Positions 39,819-47,862 are shown, numbered from the stretch's first letter. The stretch: 55,785 nucleotides of DNA from an uncultured Alteromonadaceae bacterium (GCA_950073835.1 CATMRP010000010.1:1-55785); one strand, 5' to 3'. The notes: generated by a model from the letters alone, not told the origin. A program made the numbers and translations.

Positions 39819-40208
39819 ATGGTGCTAGGGGAATTAGAGAAAAAAGTACTGAATTACTTATGGCAACGGTCGCCAGCCGATGTCAAAACAGTATTTGCTG
39901 CCCTCACCCGTAATGAAGGTGGCAACCTCAATACCATCCAGACCACGTTGGATCGTCTCTATAAAAAACAATTACTCGATCGAACCAAGCAGGGACATGC
40001 CTATTTTTACTCGCCACGGGTAGAGCGGGAAGGATTAATCGCGACGCTTATTGATAATGTTACGCGAGATTTTACCGCCAATGATGAGAATGTGTTTATT
40101 AACGCATTCCAATCCTATTCAGGACAGTTTGAAGCACAGGAGCTTGATGCTCTGGAGTCAATGATTCAGGCGCAGCGTGAACGGCTGCGACTGAATAAGG
40201 AGCGCTGA
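39819..40208 (+). CDS. BlaI/MecI-family transcriptional repressor (second copy)
   Basis: 129 residues with the same layout as the first copy: LGELEKKVLNYLWQRSPADVKTVFAALTRN, then GGNLNTIQTTLDRLYKKQLLDRTKQGHAYFYSPRVEREGL, and the C-terminal dimer helices ending QAQRERLRLNKER. It shares LGELEK.VL.YLW, LNT.Q and L..R...GHA...Y motifs with the first copy, so the two are paralogues that may form heterodimers or share operators. AAAGGA precedes the ATG. It is one base away from the M56 protease gene, as in bla regulatory pairs. Confidence 0.92.
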   Translation: MVLGELEKKVLNYLWQRSPADVKTVFAALTRNEGGNLNTIQTTLDRLYKKQLLDRTKQGHAYFYSPRVEREGLIATLIDNVTRDFTANDENVFINAFQSYSGQFEAQELDALESMIQAQRERLRLNKER

Positions 40209-40209
40209 A

Positions 40210-41166
40210 ATGTTTGATACAGCCATTTTCCTCAATGTATTGAGCCTGGCGGTGGTGAGTGCCTGGTTTGCACTCTTACTGCAACTGTTAGTCAGTGGTT
40301 TTTTAGTGCGCAAGGTAGCGCTACTTCCTGCCGGTTGGCAAAAAACATTGTTAACCTCCTGGGTGTTATTACCTGTGTTAGTAGGGGCGCTTTGCAGTGG
40401 GGCATTTATGCTTTATGCCTTTACTGACGTAATGTGGCCACCGCTGGAGATGTTTATTCACTGGCATCACCTGTTTGAATTTGAGTGGTTGTCCTGGCAT
40501 GGCAGTTTACTGGTGATTTGGGCTGTTGCGACAATCTGGATTTTGCTTCGCCACATTCGCTTATTGAATCATCATAAGCAGAGTTTGCAAAGTGTTAGCC
40601 TGATGGCTGACGCCAATGCTGCGCAACTTAATGGTTATAATTATATTTTGCTTGAGACGTCCATTCCGCTGGCATTTACTGCGGGCATGTTGCGACCAAT
40701 GGTTTACCTGTCTACTGGTCTGACAGAACGTGTTACCCGCGATGAGCTTGCTTGCATTGTTGCACATGAAGCCGGGCATAAACGCTATTTTGATCCGTTA
40801 CAGAAGTGGTTATTTAGCATTGTCAGCGCTTATTATCCGCGGGCCATACGGCGTCCATTACGACAAGCTTTTGAGCTCGCGACAGAACTGCGGGCGGATA
40901 GTCAGGCCGCAGAGCAAGTGGGCGCTCTGAATGTGGCGTCTGCGTTGGTTGCTTATAGGAGATCCGCGCAACATTGCCCGGTTCCCTTCGCTTTTTCATT
41001 TGGCGAAGACTTTGTTAGTCAACGTGTTCATGCGTTGCTGGAGCCGGCAAAATTTCATTTTCAGATCCCGGTAATCATTAGCCTGCTGGCCGCCGCAGTG
41101 CTGTTTACCAATTTACTGTCTATAGACAGTATTCACCATTATATCGAACTGATTTTACCTTTTTAG
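40210..41166 (+). CDS. M56-family (BlaR1-like) membrane metalloprotease without penicillin-sensor domain
   Basis: 318 residues. Four membrane segments in the N-terminal two-thirds and one at the C-terminus (PVIISLLAAAVLFTNLL) frame the gluzincin motif HEAGH (186-190) in DELACIVAHEAGHKRYFDPLQ, with ELRADSQAAE supplying the third zinc ligand. BlaR1 proteins carry a penicillin-binding domain after the last helix; here the protein ends 16 residues beyond it, so beta-lactams cannot be the signal. A probably periplasmic loop at 81-98 (FIHWHHLFEFEWLSWHG) holds four His and could bind metal. On signal it would cleave or inactivate BlaI. It starts directly after the second blaI. Confidence 0.9.
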   Translation: MFDTAIFLNVLSLAVVSAWFALLLQLLVSGFLVRKVALLPAGWQKTLLTSWVLLPVLVGALCSGAFMLYAFTDVMWPPLEMFIHWHHLFEFEWLSWHGSLLVIWAVATIWILLRHIRLLNHHKQSLQSVSLMADANAAQLNGYNYILLETSIPLAFTAGMLRPMVYLSTGLTERVTRDELACIVAHEAGHKRYFDPLQKWLFSIVSAYYPRAIRRPLRQAFELATELRADSQAAEQVGALNVASALVAYRRSAQHCPVPFAFSFGEDFVSQRVHALLEPAKFHFQIPVIISLLAAAVLFTNLLSIDSIHHYIELILPF

Positions 41167-41201
41167 CGATGCAAGAAGCGCAACGCCGATTGGAGCGCTT
41201 T

Positions 41202-41226
41202 AAAAACCGACTGGCAATAGGTTTTA
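41202..41226 (+). terminator. weak hairpin after the M56 protease gene
   Basis: AAAACC (41203-41208) pairs with GGTTTT (41220-41225) around a loop starting GACTGGC, 35 bases after the protease stop. The left side AAAAACCGA is the same as in the hairpins at 33516 and 34028, but the right arm lacks the CGG pairing, so it is weaker. Confidence 0.45.
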
Positions 41227-41372
41227 GGCTGTAGCAATAAATTCATAGAAATTGTCACAGCGTTAAATGTTTTTTAAGTGAAAAAATTCGGTGCTTTGTG
41301 TCAGTAATAAAACGGCAAAGAGTCGTTTCTGCTCACTACCTTTCAGTATTATTTTTATAACAGGAGATTCCT

Positions 41373-41750
41373 ATGCGTAAACATTACTTGTTGCTGATAG
41401 CAGCACTCTTAGCTTCCCCGTTGGTATCAACCCAGGCCCTGGCTCACGGCAATACGGAGCCTCAGTATGGCGGCGTTGTAAAGATCGTTGGTGAGTATTC
41501 ATTTGAGATGAAGCAGGACGGTGATCAAGTATCAGTGTGGGTATTTTATGACGGTGAACCACTCAATGCAGCAGAATTGGGCTTGCGTTTGAAAGTCAAA
41601 GGCGAGGGCCGCAAAGAAATGATTGAAGCAGCCGCTGCAGAAGGCAATCGTTTTAGCGCGCCGGTAACTTTAGCGGGGGCGAGTCAGGTACTTGCCATGT
41701 TAACCCTGCAGGATGGCGTTTCAAAAATAGTTGGCAAATACAAGCTGTAG
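41373..41750 (+). CDS. small exported protein resembling the N-terminal domain of metal RND adaptors
   Basis: 125 residues. A signal peptide (MRKHYLLLIAALLASPLVST, ending QALA) should be cut before His25, so the mature protein begins HGNTEPQYGG. The rest, GGVVKIVGEYSFEM then VSVWVFYDGEPLNAAELGLRLKV, can be laid along the N-terminal domain of the adaptor at 35278 (GRMLRDGSFAFEL, RVWVTEGGRAVKPQQVSLNVKL). I infer a stand-alone periplasmic metal-binding version of that domain. AGGAGA precedes the ATG, and it is three bases before the HupE-like gene. Confidence 0.75.
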   Translation: MRKHYLLLIAALLASPLVSTQALAHGNTEPQYGGVVKIVGEYSFEMKQDGDQVSVWVFYDGEPLNAAELGLRLKVKGEGRKEMIEAAAAEGNRFSAPVTLAGASQVLAMLTLQDGVSKIVGKYKL

Positions 41751-41753
41751 GCC

Positions 41754-42449
41754 ATGACGATGCGATTGATTACTCAACTCTTGCTGGCGATGACATTACT
41801 TTTAGTGATGCCGCTGGCGAGTGCTCATGGTGTAGCTGAGGGAGACAGGGCATTTTTAGAGTCCAGCTCAGGACTCCATATTATCCCTTATATCTATCTT
41901 GGCGCGAAACACATGGTGACCGGCTATGATCATTTATTGTTCTTATTCGGTGTCATCTTCTTCCTCTACAGACTCAAAGATGTGGGAATTTACGTCACTT
42001 TGTTCGCTTTGGGCCACAGCGTGACATTGTTGTTCGGCGTGCTATCAGGCATTCATATCAACGCGTATATCATCGATGCCATTATTGGTTTGTCGGTGGC
42101 TTACAAGGCCCTTGATAACATTGGTTTCTTCCCGCGTTTCTGTGGATTTTCCATTAATACCAAGGCCGCGGTCCTGGTGTTCGGACTGTTCCATGGCTTT
42201 GGTCTGGCGACCAAATTGCAGGACTTCACTCTGTCGGCTGATGGCCTGGTAGGCAACATAATCTCATTTAACATTGGCGTGGAAATGGGCCAGATGATTG
42301 CGCTTTTTGGCATGTTAATGCTCATTATCCTGCTGCGTAAAAGCCAGCATTTTATGCGCTATGCCTTTGCGGCCAATATGGCACTGGTTACCGCCGGTGT
42401 CACACTGACAATCTTTCAACTTTCAGGATATATGTGGGGCACGGTATGA
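41754..42449 (+). CDS. HupE/UreJ-like metal permease
   Basis: 231 residues. A cleavable-looking leader ending LASA precedes His25 (HGVAEGD), then come six or so membrane helices. The motif HX5DH, known as a nickel site in HupE/UreJ proteins, is at 53-60 (HMVTGYDH), and a second motif FHGFG occurs in LVFGLFHGFGLATKLQ. The overall pattern is that of the HupE_UreJ_2 family (PF13795). It probably moves Ni, Co or a related divalent ion through the inner membrane. It overlaps the next gene by ATGA. Confidence 0.85.
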   Translation: MTMRLITQLLLAMTLLLVMPLASAHGVAEGDRAFLESSSGLHIIPYIYLGAKHMVTGYDHLLFLFGVIFFLYRLKDVGIYVTLFALGHSVTLLFGVLSGIHINAYIIDAIIGLSVAYKALDNIGFFPRFCGFSINTKAAVLVFGLFHGFGLATKLQDFTLSADGLVGNIISFNIGVEMGQMIALFGMLMLIILLRKSQHFMRYAFAANMALVTAGVTLTIFQLSGYMWGTV

Positions 42450-43009
42450 CAACTCAACAACAGCATGTCGACGTATCAAATCAACAAATTATTAAGGGCC
42501 TGGTTATCGCAACGGCGCTGGCCGTGGTGCTATCTGTCACCGTTGTGTTGCCCGCCGAATACAATAAAGACTTCACCGGCATTGGTGGTTTGCTGGGGTT
42601 AACCAGTCTGAACAGTGCTCCGGCAGGTGAAGACATGGAAATCAAGTCAGATGCTGCGTTTATTCTGGCTGGCAGTGAGGGAGAATTTGCCAGCAAAACG
42701 ATCACCATTGAAATCCCTGAATATGAAGGGGTGGAAGTGAAGGCGTTAATGCAGAAAGACAACGGTGTTAGCTTCAGCTGGCAAACAGACGGGTTACCCG
42801 TGTACATGGATATGCACGGTGAAAAGCTCGAAAACCCTAACGAATTTGAAAGTTATAAAAAAGCAACAGCAATAGCCGCTGATAACGGCATTTTCAAAGC
42901 ACCATTTGAGGGCACACACGGCTGGTACTGGCAGAACATGTCAGACTCTCCGGTTACCGTTACGGTGACCGTGGCCGGTTTTTACCAATCACTTAAAACA
43001 AAGAATTAA
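42446..43009 (+). CDS. single-pass transmembrane anchor protein
   Basis: 187 residues from ATG 42446, which overlaps the stop of the HupE-like gene. One membrane helix (IIKGLVIATALAVVLSVTVVLPAEY, about 20-44) is followed by a periplasmic domain with IEIPEYEGVEVKALMQKDNGVSFSWQT, VYMDMHGEK and FEGTHGWYWQNMSDSPVTVTV. Similar proteins are named transmembrane anchor protein in databases and sit beside HupE-like genes. The aromatic/His patches MDMHGE and THGWYW could bind metal. Function is not established. Confidence 0.8.
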   Translation: MTTQQQHVDVSNQQIIKGLVIATALAVVLSVTVVLPAEYNKDFTGIGGLLGLTSLNSAPAGEDMEIKSDAAFILAGSEGEFASKTITIEIPEYEGVEVKALMQKDNGVSFSWQTDGLPVYMDMHGEKLENPNEFESYKKATAIAADNGIFKAPFEGTHGWYWQNMSDSPVTVTVTVAGFYQSLKTKN

Positions 43010-43024
43010 TCAGAGGAAACAACA

Positions 43025-43750
43025 ATGTTGAAGAAAATTTGTGTTATTGCACTGACTGCTTTAATGACGGCGCAAGCCAGTGCACACGGTATCTGGTTTG
43101 CAGAACGCTCCAAGCAACTGGCAATGATTTATGGCGTCGGCGCCGACGACCTGGATGCGGTTTTACGGTTACCCAAAGTGGGTTCAGTCAGTGGCTTTGA
43201 TGAAGACTGGGATACTGTAGACGTAGAGTTAACTCCAAGCGGCCCTTTATTACTGGTAACCAGTGATGATTACCCTGTTGCAGTGTCAGCGGTGCTGAAT
43301 AATGGTATCTGGTCAAATACCGGGGAAGGTCACTGGATAGGTAAAGGCCGTGATGAAGTACCTGACGCTATTTTAAGCGAAGAAACCATCAAGTACGCTG
43401 TTCACTTACGCGGTCCTCTGCGAGAGATCCCGTATATTAAAACCCAGGTACTGCAGATTGTGCCGGCTGGTAACGAATTTCCTCTGATGATGGGTGAACA
43501 ACAGACCTACCAGGTGTTATATAAAGGAAAGCCGGTTCAGGGCGCACTGGTTAAACGTGATTTTGTTAACGATCCGGACGCCGAACCTCTAGTGTCTGAT
43601 AAAGACGGTAAAGTCACATTCGACATTCGTAACCAGGGTTTAAATGTCGTGGTTGCAACGTATGATGCGCCGACTGACCGTCCTAACATTATCGATAAAT
43701 ACGAATTGCTGGCGACCTTGTCGTTCGTATTACCACACGCGCCAGAATAA
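43025..43750 (+). CDS. DUF4198 periplasmic protein
   Basis: 241 residues. The leader MLKKICVIALTALMTAQASA should be cut before His21, giving mature HGIWFAERS. This N-terminal His followed by a Trp is a common feature of DUF4198 proteins, some of which accompany nickel/cobalt uptake systems (NikK-like). The domain continues with an Ig-like fold near the C-terminus (QQTYQVLYKGKPVQGALVKRD, DKDGKVTFDIRNQGLNVVVA). GAGGAAAC lies before the ATG. Expected role: periplasmic metal binding or delivery to the HupE-like permease; inferred. Confidence 0.85.
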   Translation: MLKKICVIALTALMTAQASAHGIWFAERSKQLAMIYGVGADDLDAVLRLPKVGSVSGFDEDWDTVDVELTPSGPLLLVTSDDYPVAVSAVLNNGIWSNTGEGHWIGKGRDEVPDAILSEETIKYAVHLRGPLREIPYIKTQVLQIVPAGNEFPLMMGEQQTYQVLYKGKPVQGALVKRDFVNDPDAEPLVSDKDGKVTFDIRNQGLNVVVATYDAPTDRPNIIDKYELLATLSFVLPHAPE

Positions 43751-43769
43751 GACCAAACAATAAAAATAG

Positions 43770-43794
43770 AGGGCAAACCAATCGGGTTAGCCCT
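43770..43794 (+). other. intercistronic hairpin
   Basis: AGGGC (43770-43774) and GCCCT (43790-43794), with inner AACC/GGTT pairs, form a nested stem between the DUF4198 and DUF1624 genes. The T tract after it is interrupted, so partial termination or mRNA processing is as likely as full termination. Confidence 0.5.
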
Positions 43795-43818
43795 GTTCTT
43801 TGAGTGAAGGTGAGAACA

Positions 43819-44982
43819 ATGAGTGAAGTAGCACAAACACCCGCAGCGGTGATTAAAAAAAGGGTGGCATCCATCGATATCCTGCGTGGATTAGTGATGC
43901 TGTTTATGTTGGTTGATCATGTTCGGGAACGATTCTTTTTCCATCAGAATGTGAGCGATCCCATGGATCTGGAGACTACCAGCCCGGAACTATTTTTTAC
44001 CCGAACCACCGCACATTTCTGTGCGCCGGTGTTTGTGTTTCTAACCGGTCTTTCCGCCTGGCTCTACTCACATCCCTTCAACAAAGCGCCTCGTTCAGCA
44101 ACACCCTTCTTATTTAAACGTGGTCTGTTTATCATTTTTGTTGAGATCGCCATAATTAACTGGTTGTGGATGGGCAATTACGACACCCTGTGGTTACAGG
44201 TTATGTGGGCGATTGGTGTGAGCATGGTTGCGTTATCTGTACTGTGTAAATTGCCTTATAAAGCAATATTGGCATTAGGTTTACTGATTGTTTGTGCCCA
44301 TAACTTATTAAGTCCTATTAGTTTTAATCCTGATGAAGCCGGCTATACCATCTGGGCAATATTGCATGATCGTGGGATTATATTTACCTCAGAGAGTTTT
44401 CGCATTAAAGCCTCCTATCCGGTATTACCGTGGATTGGCGTGATCTTACTGGGTTACTGCATGGGGCCGCTGTATTCTCGCGCTGTTGAAGGGGCAAAGC
44501 GCCAGTCTACCCTGCTTAAACTGGGATTGGGGCTGTGGGCTCTGTTGCTGGTATTACGCGGCTTTAATATCTATGGTGAAGTGCTGCCATGGGAAGCGCA
44601 GCAGGATGCCATTCATACGGTAATGTCCTTCATTAACTACACCAAGTATCCGCCATCACTGGACTATGTGCTATTTACCCTGGGCGCCGCGTTCCTGGTG
44701 CTGGCCGGTCTGGAAAATGTCAATAATCGCCTTACTAAAGCAGTGGAAACCTTTGGCTCCGCACCCATGTTCTATTACATCGTGCATTTATTCGTGCTAC
44801 TGGTCAGCTACCGAATTGTGCTGGCGTTAGTAGGGCCAAACTACGGCGACTTGTTTGCTTTTGATTACGTCTGGCAAATCTGGTTGGTTGCCATCATTCT
44901 GGCGGTTGCCCTCTACTGGCCGACTAAAGCCTTCGCTAAATTCAAACACAACAGCAGTAACCCGCTGGTCAAATACTTTTAA
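43819..44982 (+). CDS. DUF1624 (HGSNAT-like) multi-pass membrane protein
   Basis: 387 residues from ATG 43819, chosen because AAGGTG lies six bases upstream. The family start pattern RVASIDILRGLVMLFMLVDHVRERFFF contains the conserved Arg and His of the heparan-glucosaminide acetyltransferase-like family; ten or so helices follow, with FLTGLSAWLY and FGSAPMFYYIVHLFVLL. Such proteins are thought to move acyl groups across membranes. Why one should lie inside a metal operon is unclear. It is followed by copC with AAGGAG overlapping its stop codon. Confidence 0.85.
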   Translation: MSEVAQTPAAVIKKRVASIDILRGLVMLFMLVDHVRERFFFHQNVSDPMDLETTSPELFFTRTTAHFCAPVFVFLTGLSAWLYSHPFNKAPRSATPFLFKRGLFIIFVEIAIINWLWMGNYDTLWLQVMWAIGVSMVALSVLCKLPYKAILALGLLIVCAHNLLSPISFNPDEAGYTIWAILHDRGIIFTSESFRIKASYPVLPWIGVILLGYCMGPLYSRAVEGAKRQSTLLKLGLGLWALLLVLRGFNIYGEVLPWEAQQDAIHTVMSFINYTKYPPSLDYVLFTLGAAFLVLAGLENVNNRLTKAVETFGSAPMFYYIVHLFVLLVSYRIVLALVGPNYGDLFAFDYVWQIWLVAIILAVALYWPTKAFAKFKHNSSNPLVKYF

Positions 44983-44992
44983 GGAGCACCAT

Positions 44993-45376
44993 ATGGTAAA
45001 TGGTTCAAACTGGATTAAACCCCTGGTTCTTGCTTTGGGACTGATCAGCAGTACTGCCATTGCGCATGTGCATTTAGCGCAGACTGTCCCGCCAAGAGAA
45101 AGCGAAGTTTCGATGGCGCCTGAAATGCTGTCACTAACCTTTTCAGCAGAGGTACGTTTGATTAAGTTAGTGCTGACAAATAGCCAGGGCACTGCGATTG
45201 ACTTTGGTTTTAAACCCGTCGTTAAGGCCGCTAAAACCGTGAGTTTTCCCGTGCCTGCACTGCCCGCCGATGACTACGACGTTGAATGGACAGTCATGGG
45301 TAATGACGGTCATAAAATGGAAGACTCGTATTCTTTCACCATTTTGTCTGGCCATAGTCATCATGCTGGCCATTAA
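44993..45376 (+). CDS. copC: CopC-type periplasmic copper-binding protein
   Basis: 127 residues from ATG 44993; AAGGAG is six bases upstream. The leader ends TAIA, so the mature protein begins HVHLAQTVPPRESEV. CopC binds Cu(II) through the N-terminal His amine and imidazole plus a DxH; here the Asp and His are in MGNDGHKMEDSYSF. The Met-rich Cu(I) site of long CopC forms is absent, so it belongs to the Cu(II)-only type. A His-rich tail, GHSHHAGH, follows the beta barrel. It is next to copD. Confidence 0.9.
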   Translation: MVNGSNWIKPLVLALGLISSTAIAHVHLAQTVPPRESEVSMAPEMLSLTFSAEVRLIKLVLTNSQGTAIDFGFKPVVKAAKTVSFPVPALPADDYDVEWTVMGNDGHKMEDSYSFTILSGHSHHAGH

Positions 45377-45386
45377 CTTTGTCAAT

Positions 45387-45409
45387 GAGCCAGCCTGATG
45401 GGCTGGCTC
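45387..45409 (+). promoter_or_regulatory. hairpin with the copD start codon in its loop
   Basis: GAGCCAGCC (45387-45395) and GGCTGGCTC (45401-45409) pair exactly over nine bases, leaving TGATG as a five-base loop that contains the copD ATG. There is no ribosome site in front and no T tract behind. It could limit initiation at copD or tie it to translation of copC, which ends 11 bases before it. Confidence 0.6.
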
Positions 45410-46294
45410 GCACTTCTCTCCCTGGCCAAATTTGGCTTTTACCTAGGCGTTATCGGGTTTATCGGTATAACGTCAATGCTGTGGTTTTTTCACCGTCATT
45501 ATACTTCCTGCATTCCTGACTCATTCGCCGGCTCGCAACTGCGAGTGTTGGGCGTGAGTATAGTAGTAAGCATAGTGGGGGCGCTAATAGTGGTGCCGTT
45601 AAATGCTGGTCTGTTGATGGATGATGGTGTGATTGGCATAACAGATCGGTTTATGCTGCAGATTACCTGGGAATCCACTATCGGCGAACAAGCCAGAGCG
45701 CGTTTTACAGCGTTGGTGATGATGGTAATTGGCGTGATAGGAGCGTTCGTTCAGACTAACAATCTGAACTGGCCCAGAAGTTTTAAGGCCTTTCTGCTGC
45801 TAACCACGGGCGTTATTAGCTGGTCTTTTACCCAAAGTGGTCATACCGCGACGACCTCAGTGCTTGCCCAGTGTTTAATTGCACTGCACGTGGTGATGGC
45901 TGGCTGGTGGGTGGGCAGTTTTTATCCCCTTCTCCGTTTGTGTCATCTGGCGGAGCCCGCGCCGCTCAGGCACACATTACAGCAGTATGGCAAACAAGCC
46001 ATGGTGTGGGTAAGCGCTTTATTGTTAAGCGGCACTGCTCTGTTGATACTGTTGATTCTTAATGTTGATGGCGAGCTAAATAGTACTTACCTGATGGTAA
46101 TGGCAGGTAAGTTAGTGCTGGTCTGTGTGATGTTAGGGTTTGCCGCCTATCATAAATGGCGCCTGGTTAAAGCACTAGAGACCGTACAGGATTGCCTGAG
46201 AGCGAAGAAATCGATTATCAGTGAAGCCGTTGTGGGCCTCTTAGTACTGGCGACAACCGCTACGCTAACCAGTAGTTTTGGGATTGCCCACTAG
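45398..46294 (+). CDS. copD: CopD-family copper resistance membrane protein
   Basis: 298 residues with about eight membrane helices. The pattern LAKFGFYLGVIGFIGITSMLWFF at the N-terminus, the HxVMAGWWVGSFYPL segment in the middle (ALHVVMAGWWVGS) and KLVLVCVMLGFAAYHKWRLV near the C-terminus are typical of CopD. With CopC it is thought to bring Cu into the cytoplasm or deliver it to membrane enzymes. The start codon lies in the loop of a hairpin. Last gene of the metal island. Confidence 0.88.
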   Translation: MGWLALLSLAKFGFYLGVIGFIGITSMLWFFHRHYTSCIPDSFAGSQLRVLGVSIVVSIVGALIVVPLNAGLLMDDGVIGITDRFMLQITWESTIGEQARARFTALVMMVIGVIGAFVQTNNLNWPRSFKAFLLLTTGVISWSFTQSGHTATTSVLAQCLIALHVVMAGWWVGSFYPLLRLCHLAEPAPLRHTLQQYGKQAMVWVSALLLSGTALLILLILNVDGELNSTYLMVMAGKLVLVCVMLGFAAYHKWRLVKALETVQDCLRAKKSIISEAVVGLLVLATTATLTSSFGIAH

Positions 46295-46319
46295 ACGCTG
46301 GTAATTTTTAAGCAAAAAA

Positions 46320-46347
46320 ACGCCGGGAAATATTAATTGCCCGGCGT
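46320..46347. terminator. bidirectional terminator between copD and gabD
   Basis: ACGCCGGG (46320-46327) pairs with CCCGGCGT (46340-46347) around a 12-base AT-rich loop. Seven As in front give a U tract for the minus-strand gabD operon, and CTTGTTT behind serves the plus strand. It lies between two convergent operons. Confidence 0.85.
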
Positions 46348-46371
46348 CTTGTTTGGTATCCATCTGCTTAG

Positions 46372-47862
46372 CTAGTACAGATTGCCTTCACATACGTAAG
46401 TGATTTGCAGAAAATCATCCAGTCCGTAATGTGAGCCTTCACGACCATAACCTGAGGCCTTAACGCCCCCAAATGGCGCGACCTCACTGGCCACCGCACC
46501 TTCATTCACACCAATGACGCCAGCCTGAAGCTGAGCCTTAACGCGATGGATGCGGCGATGGTCCTGGGTATAGAAATACGCCGCCAGGCCATATTCGGTA
46601 TTGTTGGCTTCGTCAATGGCTTCTTCTTCGCTGTTAAAACGAAACAGCGGTAACACCGGCCCGAAGGTTTCTTCACTGAACAGCGCCATTTTATTGTGTG
46701 CTTCAGCAATCACGACGGGCTCAAAGAATAATCCTTCCCGAGGCTCAGTGCTGCCGCAAAGAATAATCCCGCCCTGGGCTTCGGCATCTTTCACATGGCC
46801 ACTGATCTTATCGATGGCTTTCTGATTGATCATTGGGCCAATCTGGGTGTCATCATCGAATGGGTCTGCCACTTTCAGCGCCGCCACCTTATCCACCAGG
46901 CGACTGGCAAATTCGTCATAGATAGCATTAGCCACGTAAATACGATTAGGACAAACACAGGTTTGACCGCCGTTACGTAATTTTGCCGCCATCAGGCCGG
47001 TAATGGCTGCGTCGATATCGCTGTCTTCAAAGACGATGAAAGGTGCATTACCGCCGAGCTCCAGCGACAGTTTTTTCAGCGAGCTCGCAGCGCGTTCAGC
47101 CAGGTAACGGCCTACCTGAGTGGAGCCGGTAAAGCTTAGCTTTTTAACATGTACATCCTTGAGCCAGGCATCCACCGCAATAGCGGTTTGTTCTCGTGAA
47201 GCGGCAACCACGTTAATCACGCCGTCAGGAAAACCGGCCATTTCAGCCAGTTTTGCCATAGCCAGCGCGGTTAAGGGCGTATCTTCGGCGGGTTTTACTA
47301 CCACCGAGCAGCCGGCGGCCAGGGCTGGTGCAATTTTGCGGGCCAGCATGGCAAACGGGAAATTCCACGGTGTGATAACAGCAACCACACCAACCGGCCG
47401 CTTTTCTACCGTTTGCAGACGACCAGGTACGCTATTGGGCAGAATATCACCACGCAGTTGCATGGCAAGCTGGGCAAACCATTTTACGTAGGACGCACCG
47501 TAGCCCACTTCTGCTCTGGCTTCAGCAAGGGGCTTGCCTTGCTCTGACGTCATAATGCGAGCGAGATCATCAGTATGCTCAATTATCAGTTGATGCCATT
47601 TTTCCAGTAAGTTGGCCCGTTCACGATGGGTAGTGAGTTGCCAGCTGGCAAAGGCCTTTTTCGCTGAACGGGCTGCATTGGCTGCGTCTATGGCATCACT
47701 GTTAGCAACACCGGCAATACTGGCACCCGATGCCGGGTTAATGACTTCGTAGGTTTGCTGCGAAACAGCTTTTTGCCACTTGCCATTGATGTAGTTTTTG
47801 GTGTTCAGTAGTAGCGGCTCGCTAAGTAGCGAGGCTAAATCAAATTGTTTAGTTTTACTCAT
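46372..47862 (-). CDS. gabD: NAD(P)-dependent succinate-semialdehyde-type aldehyde dehydrogenase
   Basis: 496 residues of the aldehyde dehydrogenase family. Catalytic residues are Glu268 in LSLELGGNAPF and Cys302 in GGQTCVCPNR; the TCVCxNR form is usual in GabD. The cofactor loop is FTGSTQVGRYLAERA. In GabD it oxidises succinate semialdehyde to succinate, the last step of GABA and putrescine breakdown, which fits the aminotransferase two genes upstream. The gene start overlaps the stop of the preceding gene by one base, so the three minus-strand genes form one operon. Confidence 0.88.
   Translation of the reverse strand: MSKTKQFDLASLLSEPLLLNTKNYINGKWQKAVSQQTYEVINPASGASIAGVANSDAIDAANAARSAKKAFASWQLTTHRERANLLEKWHQLIIEHTDDLARIMTSEQGKPLAEARAEVGYGASYVKWFAQLAMQLRGDILPNSVPGRLQTVEKRPVGVVAVITPWNFPFAMLARKIAPALAAGCSVVVKPAEDTPLTALAMAKLAEMAGFPDGVINVVAASREQTAIAVDAWLKDVHVKKLSFTGSTQVGRYLAERAASSLKKLSLELGGNAPFIVFEDSDIDAAITGLMAAKLRNGGQTCVCPNRIYVANAIYDEFASRLVDKVAALKVADPFDDDTQIGPMINQKAIDKISGHVKDAEAQGGIILCGSTEPREGLFFEPVVIAEAHNKMALFSEETFGPVLPLFRFNSEEEAIDEANNTEYGLAAYFYTQDHRRIHRVKAQLQAGVIGVNEGAVASEVAPFGGVKASGYGREGSHYGLDDFLQITYVCEGNLY

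Noticed and set aside
39819..41166. Beta-lactam resistance regulator pair (BlaI/BlaR1)
   Set aside because: The M56 protein lacks a penicillin-binding sensor domain and no beta-lactamase or PBP gene is near; metal genes surround it.
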